A stretch of DNA of 64,000 nucleotides, taken from positions 124,001-188,000 of the forward strand of contig NZ_JBELOK010000001.1 in the NCBI RefSeq assembly GCF_040276085.1. The letters run 5' to 3'. Origin of the DNA: Castellaniella sp040276085 (GTDB lineage Bacteria > Pseudomonadota > Gammaproteobacteria > Burkholderiales > Burkholderiaceae_B). Below the pieces are notes generated by a model. That model searched no databases and had not been told where the DNA came from. It was given only the letters and a program-made list of their open reading frames with translations. Of this stretch, positions 1 through 8,276 are shown piece by piece. Numbering within the stretch: position 1 is the first letter of the stretch; every line of letters starts with the position of its first letter. Position numbers and translations under genes: made by a program.

Positions 1-168
1 CACCGGATACTGGTGCAAAACATCGCGCTGGCGCTACTGATCAAAGGGGTGTTTTTAGCCCTGACCGTTATCGGGCTGGGCACCATGTGGATGGCGGTGT
101 TTGCCGATGTGGGTGCCAGCCTGCTGGTGGTGGGCAACGGCCTGCGCCTGCTGCGACATCAGGGATAA
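1..168 (+). CDS. Heavy-metal P-type ATPase, C-terminal fragment (window-truncated)
   Basis: Only the last 55 codons are present; the 5' part lies before the window. The reading begins HRILVQNIALALLIKGVFLA and continues through two hydrophobic stretches to LLVVGNGLRLLRHQG. This is the usual end of CadA/ZntA-type exporters: an N-I-x-x-A-L motif, the last two membrane helices and a short N-G-L-R-L tail. The family pumps Zn2+, Cd2+ or Pb2+ out of the cytoplasm using ATP. The metal specificity cannot be read from this fragment. The family is clear from the tail; the assignment to the zinc/cadmium/lead group is inference. Confidence 0.8.
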   Translation, partial: HRILVQNIALALLIKGVFLALTVIGLGTMWMAVFADVGASLLVVGNGLRLLRHQG

Positions 169-209
169 TGCGGGACACAAGTACCCAGGCAATATCCACG
201 ATAATCCGC

Positions 210-2312
210 ATGACAAAAAGAACCTCTTCATTCAATCTCTCAACGGTGCTCCCGCCAAAGGCACCGCGCCAGAGCCAGGAGATCACGCAGATCGGGCGCA
301 CACGGATGGATGCCTATGCCTGGATGAAATACATCCCGCCCTCCGGTTCTCGAACACTGGACGGATTACCTCCCGCTTTACGCATCCACCTGCAATCAGA
401 GATGGCCTATGCAACCGAGGTCCTGGGCCCGCTGCACGCTGACATCCAGTGGTTTCTCGATCGCCTCACGGATCGCGCACCCACAAGCAACGCACCACCC
501 AGGCCAAGCATGGCCGCCAACAGCTGGCGCTACACCAGTGAACTGCCCACCGGCGGATCGCACCGCATCTTCTCCCGCCATCCTCCTCAAGGCCAGGCTC
601 AACCGCTCCTGGACGAAGCCGAACGCGCGCATGGCCACGCGTACTACCGTGCAACCGACCACCAGGCAAGCCCCGATGATCGCTACTTCGCCTGGGCCGA
701 GGATCTCGTGGGAAACGATCGCCATCGCATCTGCGTGCTGGACACGATGACAGGGGATATCCGTACGCTGGTCGAATCCGATGCCTACGGCTATGGCGGC
801 TTGGTCTTCTCACCCTCCTCGCAATCCGTGTTCTGGATCTGGCGCGACGCACACAGCCGCCCCACGCGCCTGTACCGCACGTCCATAGAATGTGGCGACA
901 CCACCCTCCTGCACGAGGAGCACGACCCAGCAATGTTCATGCAGGTCGCACGCAGCGCCGCCGGTGGTTTTGTGATGCTGACCCTGGCAGGGCCTGATAC
1001 CAGCGAGGTTCACCTCATTGCAGCCGCGACTGAAAGCGATCCGCCCCGCATGGTGCAGCCCCGCAAGCGAGGAGTTCATTACACGATGGACGAGTGGGAC
1101 GGCCGCTTGCTCATGCTCACCAACGCAGAGGGCGCCTTCGATCGCAAGCTGCTCGAAGTAAACCTGCAAGACTACTCAATCCAGACAGAGCTGGTACCCC
1201 ATCGCCCAGGGATCACACTGCTGGCTGTTCATCCGTTTGCCGATGCGCTCATTCGTATTGAGCGACACCAAACACTGCAGCGTCTGGTAGTGATGCACCC
1301 GGAAGGAAAAGAGACGTCCATCGCGTTTGACGAGCCCGCCTACAGTATCGCCCTGGCGCCCTTGCAGGCCTATGAAACCCGACTGGTACGCTTCACGCAC
1401 CAGACACCCGCCCACCCCTCTCGCTGGCTGGAGATGGATCTGCTTGATGGGCACTACCACGCTATCGGAGATGAGACGCCGGGCCGCTTCGACCCCTCGG
1501 CCTACCGGCTCGAGCGTCTCCATGCCACAGCCCCTGATGGTGCACAGATCCCCCTGACGGTGCTGTCGCGCAAGGATGTGCCTGCCAATGCGGCATTGCC
1601 CGTGCTCCTGACCGGGTACGGCGCCTATGGCATTGCCCACGAACCTGTATTTTCCTGGCCTGCCGCCGTACTGGTGGATGCCGGGTTTCGCTACGCCATC
1701 GCGCATGTGCGTGGCGGCTCGGAAAAAGGCTGGCATTGGTATCAGGACGGCTGCCGCGAAAAGAAACGCAACTCCATAACCGACTTCATCGCCTGCGCGC
1801 ACCACCTGCTGGACATCGGCTATGCCGCGCCCGGCCGGATCGTCGCCCAGGGCGTGTCTGCCGGAGGGCTGCTGGTTTGCGGCGCCATGAACCTGGAACC
1901 CGAACTATGGGCCGGCGCCATTGCCCAGGTGCCCTTTGTCGATATGCTCAATACGCTTAGCGACGCCGACCACCCGCTGGTGCCGCTGCTGCGACCCGAC
2001 TGGGGCGATCCCCTGGCCGATCCGCACGCCTACGACAGTATTGCCGCCATCTCGCCCTACGAGAATGTCCTGGAAGCGCACTACCCGCCATTATTGTGCA
2101 CGGCGGGCCTGAAAGACGATCGTGTCCCCTACTGGGAGCCTGCCAAACTGATTGCCAACATCCGCCATCGGGCAACCGGAGACCAACCCGCAATATTGGT
2201 TTTGAATCCGGACAGCGGCCACCAGGAAAGTGACGACCAAGATCAGGCATTCGCCTCTGCCGCCCTGTTTTGGGCCTTCGCCTGCCGCTGCGCCGGGCTT
2301 ACCCCTCACTGA
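210..2312 (+). CDS. ptrB: S9A prolyl-oligopeptidase family peptidase (oligopeptidase B type)
   Basis: A 700-residue serine peptidase, close to the usual oligopeptidase B length. It cleaves short peptides, in this family after Arg or Lys. The N-terminal part is the family's beta-propeller; the C-terminal third is an alpha/beta hydrolase. The nucleophile is Ser550 in GVSAGG, with Asp636 in GLKDDRVPYW and His671 in SGH completing the triad. The family-conserved N-terminal stretch (PPKAPRQ...GRTRMDAYAWMKY) begins about 13 residues after Met at 210. An earlier ATG at 168 overlaps the stop of the ATPase gene and is possible, but its purine-rich AGGGA lies too close. Neither start has a good ribosome site. 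No signal peptide, so probably cytoplasmic. Dibasic specificity is inferred from the family. Confidence 0.85.
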   Translation: MTKRTSSFNLSTVLPPKAPRQSQEITQIGRTRMDAYAWMKYIPPSGSRTLDGLPPALRIHLQSEMAYATEVLGPLHADIQWFLDRLTDRAPTSNAPPRPSMAANSWRYTSELPTGGSHRIFSRHPPQGQAQPLLDEAERAHGHAYYRATDHQASPDDRYFAWAEDLVGNDRHRICVLDTMTGDIRTLVESDAYGYGGLVFSPSSQSVFWIWRDAHSRPTRLYRTSIECGDTTLLHEEHDPAMFMQVARSAAGGFVMLTLAGPDTSEVHLIAAATESDPPRMVQPRKRGVHYTMDEWDGRLLMLTNAEGAFDRKLLEVNLQDYSIQTELVPHRPGITLLAVHPFADALIRIERHQTLQRLVVMHPEGKETSIAFDEPAYSIALAPLQAYETRLVRFTHQTPAHPSRWLEMDLLDGHYHAIGDETPGRFDPSAYRLERLHATAPDGAQIPLTVLSRKDVPANAALPVLLTGYGAYGIAHEPVFSWPAAVLVDAGFRYAIAHVRGGSEKGWHWYQDGCREKKRNSITDFIACAHHLLDIGYAAPGRIVAQGVSAGGLLVCGAMNLEPELWAGAIAQVPFVDMLNTLSDADHPLVPLLRPDWGDPLADPHAYDSIAAISPYENVLEAHYPPLLCTAGLKDDRVPYWEPAKLIANIRHRATGDQPAILVLNPDSGHQESDDQDQAFASAALFWAFACRCAGLTPH

Positions 2313-2339
2313 TCGCGGTAAGCCTGCCCAGCAGGCACG

Positions 2340-3659
2340 TCAGACGGAAGAAACCAACTGCAGTCGGCGTGCGCGCAAGCCCTGCAAAAACGATCCTGCT
2401 GCACAGATCGCGGAGAGTGCCAGCGCAGGAACAGCCACTGCAATGATTGCCTCAAGCAGATGCTGGTCAAATAGCCAATCTGAAAGCGTACCGGCCAGCA
2501 AAGGCCCCGTGGCACAGAAAACCGAAACCACAAAACTCCACAGGGCGAAGATGCGGGCCCGCAGCGAGGGCGGCGCCAGGTCCTGCAGCATGGTGGGCAC
2601 CAGTGCATTAGCGGTGCATGTCATGAACAAGAAGACACCCGCCACGACGAAGGCCCCATCCAGTGTCTGCACCGTATTCATCCAAAAAATGGCGGGCAAG
2701 GCGAGAATGGCCGACAGGCCCATGATCAGAGGCCGAACCGCCCGTCCAAAATGACGCTCCATCAATCTGTCCAGAAAGCCAGCCACAGGCAGGCATCCCA
2801 CACTCGTCACCAATAGGATGATGCCGATGGCGTAGCCGATATGGGCGGGCTCAGCATCAAAACGGCGCTCCAACGCGAGGGTCAGCAACTGGTTGAGTGC
2901 CTGGACGGCGATCATCAGACAGCCCGCCACACCCACAAACAGCCCGATTGCCCGCCAGCGCCGCATCAGAAAACGACGCAGGCTCAACCCAGCCATCGTA
3001 TCGCCCACCGCAGCCAGCCGAGGCGGATCAACCGTTATCGTGCCCAGCAGCAACAAGGGCAGGCCTGCCAATGAAAGCAGCATGAACCCCTTGCGCCAGG
3101 GCTCCATCGATCCAGCGAAGAAATCGCTGGCTGTCGCCAGAAGGGCACCACTGAAATAAAAGCCGCCGCTTGCGCCTGCCGCCATCAGTGCGGCAAAGCT
3201 CAGGTTTGCGGCAACCCGGTGGTGTTCGGGCGCCAGATCGGGAATCATCGAATACACCAACGGTACCATCGCAAACTCAGCGATCCCCGCCGTCGATCGC
3301 CCCAGGAAGAAAACAGGGAAATTTGGTGCCAGGCCACTCATGGCCATCAATATCGAAGACACGACAACCAGGCACAACAGCATGCGTTTGCGTGAGATCT
3401 GATCACCAAAACGCGCCAGCGGAATAGCCAGGGCACTGCCCACCAGCACACCCGCCAGCCCTTGCAGCGCCCCAATCGCGGCATCACTGACCTGGAAACT
3501 TTGCTGAATGGCCGAGAGCGACACGGCCTGCAGCCCGAAATCCACCAACTGCAGCCCAGCGGCAATCCCCAGGAACGCCACCGTGAAGAGCCCTCGAATT
3601 GTCCATTCGACCGGCGCTGTCGCAGGGACGTCGGCTGCTACATAACCGCTTATTTCCAT
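2340..3659 (-). CDS. MFS transporter, coupled to siderophore receptor
   Basis: A 439-residue inner-membrane protein with about 12 hydrophobic segments and a major-facilitator loop motif (RFGDQISRKRMLL) between helices 2 and 3. The start is set by overlap. The ATG at 3659 lies inside the last codons of the upstream TonB receptor, whose stop is at 3650-3652, giving a 10-nt overlap and likely translational coupling. A longer reading to 3719 would run deep into the receptor gene. MFS proteins beside siderophore receptors usually export a siderophore or move ferri-siderophore or iron across the inner membrane. Which direction applies here cannot be told. Expression should follow the Fur-like box at 5893-5911. 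No siderophore synthesis genes are in the window. Confidence 0.8.
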   Translation of the reverse strand: MEISGYVAADVPATAPVEWTIRGLFTVAFLGIAAGLQLVDFGLQAVSLSAIQQSFQVSDAAIGALQGLAGVLVGSALAIPLARFGDQISRKRMLLCLVVVSSILMAMSGLAPNFPVFFLGRSTAGIAEFAMVPLVYSMIPDLAPEHHRVAANLSFAALMAAGASGGFYFSGALLATASDFFAGSMEPWRKGFMLLSLAGLPLLLLGTITVDPPRLAAVGDTMAGLSLRRFLMRRWRAIGLFVGVAGCLMIAVQALNQLLTLALERRFDAEPAHIGYAIGIILLVTSVGCLPVAGFLDRLMERHFGRAVRPLIMGLSAILALPAIFWMNTVQTLDGAFVVAGVFLFMTCTANALVPTMLQDLAPPSLRARIFALWSFVVSVFCATGPLLAGTLSDWLFDQHLLEAIIAVAVPALALSAICAAGSFLQGLRARRLQLVSSV

Positions 3660-5743
3660 TGATACTGAAGCTGGGCATCCACTACCCTGCCGCTGCCATA
3701 GTAGCAATAGAAGTCGCAACCACTGACATAGGTCTTGTCAGTCAGATTGCGCGCATTGATCTGCAATGCCCAACGGCGATCAATCTGATAGCGGGCCATC
3801 ATATCGAAAATGGTATAGCCAGGAATAGTGATGCCAGAGTAATAGTGCTGATCCTCGGTTGGGCCGTTATAGCGTACACCGGCAGCCACTGTCAGACCAC
3901 TGCCATGCGGCAGATTGAGCTGATGGCTGACCCAGAGGCTTGCCTGGTTTCTGGGGATAAGCGGCGTACGGATGGTCTTGCCACCATCGATGTCCTGACG
4001 GGAATGGTTATAGGTGTAAGCCACTTTCACCGCCGTGCTTGGCCCGATACGGAAGTCGCCCTGCAGTTCCACGCCCTTGTTGGTGCGCTTGCCGCTCTGC
4101 GTCTGGATATTGGAAGCATCGGCGACCAGCGCATTTTTCTGCTCGATATCGAAATACGCCAGCGTGACAGTGCCATCCAGCCAACCTGGCTCCAGCTTAA
4201 GACCCACTTCCTTTTGCTTGCCCACAAACGGCAGGTAAGCACTCCCATACGCGTCTACGCCAGGCTGCGGTTTAAAGGACTCTGAATAGCTGACATAAGG
4301 CGAAACACCGAAGTCGCTGATGTACATCATGCCCACATTGACGCTATTGTGACTGGCAGAGTAGCCCGCATCGGCCCCGCCGGACATGCCACTGCCTTGG
4401 GCACTGTCGTGTCGCAGCCCGGCATTGAAATTCCAATGCGACCCCACGCGCAACTGGGTGGACGCATACACGCCAAGTTGTTTGGTATCCAGATCGTAGG
4501 GCGTTGACGTCACCGCAAACGGTTTTCCGTAGACGGGCGAAAACATATCCAGGTTTGGAGCCAAACCAAAACCGTTATTCTGACCACTTGTGTCGGATTT
4601 CAGGTAATCAAAACCAACGACAGGCAGCAGCTCTACAGAGTCGCCCAGACGGATTTTTCCCGATAGGCGGTTATCAATATAGTTGTTCCGTGTGCTGCCC
4701 TTTGTATAAGTGTAGCCACGCAGCAGCGCGCGATTATTATCGGATCCATAAGCAAACACATTATGCTGATCCACGCTCAGGCGCGAGAACTTGTAGTTCT
4801 GCGTGAACGTCCAATCACCCGAGAACCGATGGCGAAACAACCAGCCGGCTGTTACCTGCGTGCGCTTGAGCTGATCAAAATCGGGTTCGCCGGCATTCCG
4901 TCGACGGTCGATCATGCCATAGGGGGTATCAATGATTGTGCCGTAGCCAGAGAGAAACCCATTGGTGGGAATCCCGTCTTCATGCTGGATGCTGGTGAGC
5001 AATGTCAGCGAGGTGTGATCACTGAAATCGAACGTCATGCTGGGCGCCAGATAGTAGCTCTTCATGCGCGTGTCGTACTGCATGCCGTTTTCACGGCGCG
5101 CCTGCGCAACAACCCGGTAATAGATATTGCCCTCTTCGTTGGCAATCCCGTTGTAATCCAGGCTCAAGCCTGCACGCTCCCCCGTACCGCCTTCCAGGCT
5201 CATTTCCAGAGATTCTGTCTTATGGGGCCGTTTAGTTACCAGGTTGACCACACCCCCTGTTTCTGAGGCACCATACAGCAGCGAGCTGGGCCCCTTGAGC
5301 ACCTCGACGAACTCCAGCCCAAACACTTCCGGCTTCCAGACAAAGTAGCCATTGGGTGTGGTGGGCGTGCCGTCCAGCGAGACTGATGCATCGAACCCCC
5401 GGATCTTGAACCATTCCGCCTTGTTGTCTGGACCAAAGGGCTCGCTCAAGATGCCCGACTGATATTGCAGAGCCTGGTCAAGCTTACGGGCGCCCAGCGC
5501 CTGTACATCCTGACTGCTGATTACGGCACTGGAGTTCGGTGCATAGAAATCCAGGCTCTGTAAATCGCCAATCGTGCCAACAACCGTGACCGAATCCAAT
5601 TCTGAGACAACCGATGTGTCCTCGCCACCGGGCGAAGCGCTCACATTGGTGGTCTGTGCATGAGCAGGCGACAGCATAAATGCCACACACCACCCTGCAA
5701 CAGCAATATCCCGGAATACCGGCAAGCAGTTTGGCTTCAGCAT
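3650..5743 (-). CDS. TonB-dependent siderophore receptor (FauA/FhuE-like)
   Basis: A 697-residue outer-membrane receptor. The start at 5743 has a strong GGAGG seven bases upstream; an ATG at 5758 lacks one. Residues 1-29 are a signal peptide ending AHA. The plug follows directly (SVTVVGTIGDLQS, then GFDASVSLDGTP and GGVVNLVTKRP), with no N-terminal signalling domain, so no sigma/anti-sigma partner is expected. The rest is a 22-strand type barrel ending QLQYQWK. The last residue is Lys rather than the aromatic residue usual at the end of barrels. It imports ferric siderophore into the periplasm using TonB energy. The substrate is not identifiable; resemblance to hydroxamate receptors (FauA/FhuE) is a family-level impression. 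It overlaps the MFS gene by 10 nt. Confidence 0.9.
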   Translation of the reverse strand: MLKPNCLPVFRDIAVAGWCVAFMLSPAHAQTTNVSASPGGEDTSVVSELDSVTVVGTIGDLQSLDFYAPNSSAVISSQDVQALGARKLDQALQYQSGILSEPFGPDNKAEWFKIRGFDASVSLDGTPTTPNGYFVWKPEVFGLEFVEVLKGPSSLLYGASETGGVVNLVTKRPHKTESLEMSLEGGTGERAGLSLDYNGIANEEGNIYYRVVAQARRENGMQYDTRMKSYYLAPSMTFDFSDHTSLTLLTSIQHEDGIPTNGFLSGYGTIIDTPYGMIDRRRNAGEPDFDQLKRTQVTAGWLFRHRFSGDWTFTQNYKFSRLSVDQHNVFAYGSDNNRALLRGYTYTKGSTRNNYIDNRLSGKIRLGDSVELLPVVGFDYLKSDTSGQNNGFGLAPNLDMFSPVYGKPFAVTSTPYDLDTKQLGVYASTQLRVGSHWNFNAGLRHDSAQGSGMSGGADAGYSASHNSVNVGMMYISDFGVSPYVSYSESFKPQPGVDAYGSAYLPFVGKQKEVGLKLEPGWLDGTVTLAYFDIEQKNALVADASNIQTQSGKRTNKGVELQGDFRIGPSTAVKVAYTYNHSRQDIDGGKTIRTPLIPRNQASLWVSHQLNLPHGSGLTVAAGVRYNGPTEDQHYYSGITIPGYTIFDMMARYQIDRRWALQINARNLTDKTYVSGCDFYCYYGSGRVVDAQLQYQWK

Positions 5744-5892
5744 GTCGCCTCCGCACACTGCCAGGCAAGAGAGATGAGGCGTTTGGACGGTTTCCTAACA
5801 CGCGCCGCCTGTGTATTTGTTGTTCCCATTTCACGCTTCCCCAATAACCACACCCAGGCATTGGCCCCTGGGCAAATGGGGGAATTCTAAAC

Positions 5893-5911
5893 GTGAATCG
5901 TTCTCATTTCA
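5893..5911 (-). promoter_or_regulatory. Fur-box-like operator of the receptor operon
   Basis: Read on the minus strand, the 19 bases TGAAATGAGAACGATTCAC match the classic Fur consensus at 11 of 19 positions, including the AATGA and ATT cores. It lies about 150 bases upstream of the receptor ATG at 5743. Position and target gene both fit iron-dependent repression. Confidence 0.6.
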
Positions 5912-6104
5912 AGAATTAATATCTGGAAGAAAATGCAAGATCCCAATCCCGTAGCGGTTTCTAATATGTAGGCGCTCTTTATGTCTGACTCTACCTAGCG
6001 ATGCATCGATCTGTTGTGCCGGATTTTATTGACACACAACGCCTACAGTGTGGGGCGGCTGCTGTTCACTCTTCTTAGGCGCTGACACAAAAATTTTTAT
6101 TTCA

Positions 6105-6146
6105 CGCTATTATGGACAAATTACATTTATATAGACCATAATAGCG
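6105..6146. promoter_or_regulatory. Inverted-repeat operator upstream of hipB
   Basis: A perfect 11-bp inverted repeat: CGCTATTATGG at 6105-6115 and CCATAATAGCG at 6136-6146, separated by 20 AT-rich bases. The right arm ends three bases before the hipB ATG. HipB-type antitoxins autorepress by binding such paired sites, so this is very likely the autoregulatory operator. No Shine-Dalgarno fits between it and the ATG. Confidence 0.75.
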
Positions 6147-6149
6147 AAC

Positions 6150-6515
6150 ATGCCACGCAAACCGCCTATCGTCTTCCCTCAAGAACAGCGTCTCCTTTCC
6201 GCTCTGGGAGAGCGGCTGCGCCTTGCCCGTAAGCGACGCAAGCTAAGCAATGCCGTCGTAGCGCAACGCGCAGGAATTTCAAGGACCACCTTGTACAAGG
6301 TTGAGGCGGGTGATCCTGGAGCTACGCTGGGATCCTATGTTCGAGTTCTGGCCGTGCTTGGTCTTGAGGACGACCTCAATCAACTTGGAGCCGACGACAG
6401 GGTTGGTCGTAAATTGCAGGACCTAGCGCTTGAACCAACACCCAAGCGCCGCACGGCTACCCGTGCCAAAGCGACCAAACCCTCGTCAGCCCCAAACAGC
6501 GAGGAATCGACATGA
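6150..6515 (+). CDS. XRE-family HTH antitoxin, HipB-like
   Basis: A 121-residue DNA-binding protein. Residues about 18-75 form an XRE helix-turn-helix (GERLRLARKRRKLSNAVVAQ, then RAGISRTTLYKVEAG). A basic Lys/Arg/Ala/Thr-rich, probably flexible tail follows. It overlaps the hipA-like gene by four bases (ATGA at 6512), the usual antitoxin-then-toxin order. In this family the protein binds and inactivates HipA and represses the operon with it. The start codon lies directly behind the operator arm without a ribosome site, so the message may be leaderless or nearly so. No earlier in-frame start is convincing. Confidence 0.8.
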   Translation: MPRKPPIVFPQEQRLLSALGERLRLARKRRKLSNAVVAQRAGISRTTLYKVEAGDPGATLGSYVRVLAVLGLEDDLNQLGADDRVGRKLQDLALEPTPKRRTATRAKATKPSSAPNSEEST

Positions 6516-7756
6516 GCGCGCGGGACAACACCCTGGAAGTCTGGTTGGATGACGATCTCGGCCCTGCACGCCAAGTCGGCACGCTCGCCCATGATCGCGG
6601 CCAGATCCGCTTCCATTACGAACGCGATTGGCTACAAGACCCCCGCGCCTTCGCACTGGACCCCGACCTCTCTCTGGATGAACACCCTTTCTTTCCCAAG
6701 CCCGAGCTAGGCAACTTCGGCGTCTTCCTGGACTCGTCACCAGACCGATGGGGACAAACACTGATGAAGCGGCGCGAGGCCCTGCAGGCAAAGGATGAGC
6801 AACGCTCTCCTCGTACGCTGTACGCCTGGGATTTCCTGATCGGCGTGCAAGACCTCACTCGCCAAGGCGCGCTGCGCTTTCGCCGGCCAGGTACGGAAGC
6901 GTTTCTTGGCGACGAAAAAATGGCGGCTCCACCGGTAACGACGCTGCGAGAGCTGGAAGCCGTGGCCTACCAGCTCAGCAACCGGCGTATCGACGATCTA
7001 GATGCGCTACGAAAATGGCTCGCCGTGCTCGTCGCACCTGGCGCGTCTCTGGGCGGCGCAAGACCAAAAGCCAACTTTACCGAAGCCGATGGTTCACTCT
7101 GGATCGGAAAATTTCCTGCACACGATGACGAGCGAGACATCGGAGCTTGGGAATATATCGTTCATCAACTTGCTCAAAAAGCGGGGATAGACGTGCCGCC
7201 TGCGAAGCTCATCAAGCTAAACAACGACTTCCATACCTTCTGCGTCCAACGCTTCGATCGCGCCAACGGTTCGCGACGCTTCTATGCCTCTGCAATGACA
7301 TTGCTTCACAAGGCTCAAAGTGAAGGCACGAGCTATCTGAAATTGGCGCAGTTCATTCGAGCTCAGGGCGACGCCGAGCATGCCGATGCAGACTTGGAAC
7401 AGCTATTTAGGCGCCTCGCGTTCAACGTCGCGGTCGGCAACCGCGACGACCACCTTCGCAATCACGGATTCGTGCTTGGCGAGACCGGATGGAGACTCGC
7501 GCCCGCTTTTGACGTCAATCCGAATATCGACAAGGCAGAGCATGTCTTGAATATTGACGACGTCGACAATCGACCCAGCCTGGAGACTGTCCTCAGCACG
7601 GCCGCATTTTATGGGCTGGACGATGTGCAGGCCCGGCAAATTGTGGATGAGGTAGTCATGGTTGTCGATCGTTGGCAGGATGCTGCTCGCCGGATGCGTA
7701 TTAGCAGTGCGGACATTGATTTGACCGCAGGGGCCTTCTTGGCGCACGAAGCATAG
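6512..7756 (+). CDS. HipA-family serine/threonine kinase toxin
   Basis: A 414-residue HipA-type kinase. The N-terminal subdomain includes LDSSPDRWGQ at 74-82. An ATP-loop segment PGASLGGARPK is at 176-186 with Lys200 (WIGK) behind it. The catalytic stretch VGNRDDHLRNHG is at 308-319, and FDVNP at 333-337 sits where the metal-binding Asp is expected. The kinase core looks intact. HipA proteins phosphorylate translation factors (glutamyl-tRNA synthetase in E. coli) and stop growth until neutralised by HipB. The target here is unknown. The pair stands alone between iron-uptake genes and IS debris, consistent with horizontal gain. Confidence 0.88.
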   Translation: MSARDNTLEVWLDDDLGPARQVGTLAHDRGQIRFHYERDWLQDPRAFALDPDLSLDEHPFFPKPELGNFGVFLDSSPDRWGQTLMKRREALQAKDEQRSPRTLYAWDFLIGVQDLTRQGALRFRRPGTEAFLGDEKMAAPPVTTLRELEAVAYQLSNRRIDDLDALRKWLAVLVAPGASLGGARPKANFTEADGSLWIGKFPAHDDERDIGAWEYIVHQLAQKAGIDVPPAKLIKLNNDFHTFCVQRFDRANGSRRFYASAMTLLHKAQSEGTSYLKLAQFIRAQGDAEHADADLEQLFRRLAFNVAVGNRDDHLRNHGFVLGETGWRLAPAFDVNPNIDKAEHVLNIDDVDNRPSLETVLSTAAFYGLDDVQARQIVDEVVMVVDRWQDAARRMRISSADIDLTAGAFLAHEA

Positions 7757-7796
7757 GAGGAAAGCAGCCATACGGATGGCTACTTTCGGCTGCGGA

Positions 7797-7901
7797 TTCA
7801 ACCGGTGGATGCAACATACTAGCAGCTGCGTGAGCAGAAGGAGTGTTGCAGATGAAGCAGCGACCTCGAATCTACTATACAGACGGCCAGAAGGCCCTGA
7901 T
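7797..7901 (+). pseudogene. Left-end remnant of an IS30-family element
   Basis: A leader containing TTCAACCGGTGGATGCAACA resembles an IS30-family terminal repeat. An ATG at 7852 follows an AGGAG-like site (about 7839), and 17 codons read MKQRPRIYYTDGQKALM. That matches the start of IS30-family transposases (N-terminal Q-R-x-R-I-Y-Y). Similarity stops abruptly near 7900, where IS3-type sequence begins in another frame. No functional transposase remains. Family assignment is by motif memory and needs a search. Confidence 0.5.
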
Positions 7902-7985
7902 GACGCTTACGACAACGCGCTGGCTGAGACCATCAATGGTCTGTATAAAGCTGAGGTGACCGACAGGCTCGGCCCCTGGAAGACA
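7899..7985 (+). pseudogene. Fragment of an IS3-family transposase (OrfB core)
   Basis: The frame reads DDAYDNALAETINGLYKAEV and then DRLGPWK. This is the conserved DDE(K) catalytic-core segment around the Glu of IS3-family OrfB integrases. Only about 28 codons survive, with no OrfA, no terminal repeats and no start. It abuts the IS30-type start, so two dead elements are joined at about 7900. Confidence 0.75.
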
Positions 7986-8116
7986 AATGTACCGAAATGG
8001 GGGCACTAGAGAGGCATTTTTCCAATCCCGAAAGCGCCAGGAATGAAAAAATATCATTGAAATTCAATAACTTGGGAGAACTTCCCAATGTGACAAACCG
8101 GGTATGGAGCGCTACT
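7986..8116. other. Non-coding spacer between IS debris and tRNA-Gly
   Basis: No gene, repeat or regulatory element was recognised here. With the IS fragments it makes a gene-free stretch of about 360 bases after hipA. Confidence 0.5.
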
Positions 8117-8190
8117 TGGAGCGGGTGATGGGAATCGAACCCACGCTTGAGGCTTGGGAAGCCGCCGTTCTACCATTGAACTACACCCGC
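8117..8190 (-). tRNA. tRNA-Gly (anticodon CCC)
   Basis: The minus strand gives a 74-nt cloverleaf that starts GCGGGTGTAG and ends CACCCGCTCCA, with CCA encoded. The T-arm is GTGGGTTCGATTCCCAT. The anticodon loop is TTCCCAA, so the anticodon is CCC, reading GGG. The D-loop (TTCAATGGTAGAAC) closely follows E. coli tRNA-Gly(CCC). Confidence 0.93.
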
Positions 8191-8276
8191 AATCGAGAGG
8201 CTCGACTGACATACAGGGATTTACGGGTAAAATGAAACACCAGCAAAATCCCTGAAGCCCCGTAGTTTACCTCATT

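Larger units (their letters stand above)
5744..6149. other. Intergenic region, receptor and hipBA divergent promoters
   Basis: About 400 bases with no credible gene. The left part is the leader of the TonB receptor with the Fur-like box. The right part is AT-rich and ends in the 11-bp inverted repeat before hipB. Between about 5930 and 6090 I see no recognisable element. Confidence 0.6.

Noticed and set aside
87..209. Upstream extension of the oligopeptidase frame
   Set aside because: Overlaps the C-terminal coding region of the P-type ATPase and lies outside the family-conserved part.
7776..8009. 77-codon frame as an intact gene
   Set aside because: It is a chance start joined to an IS3 transposase fragment; only the middle is meaningful.
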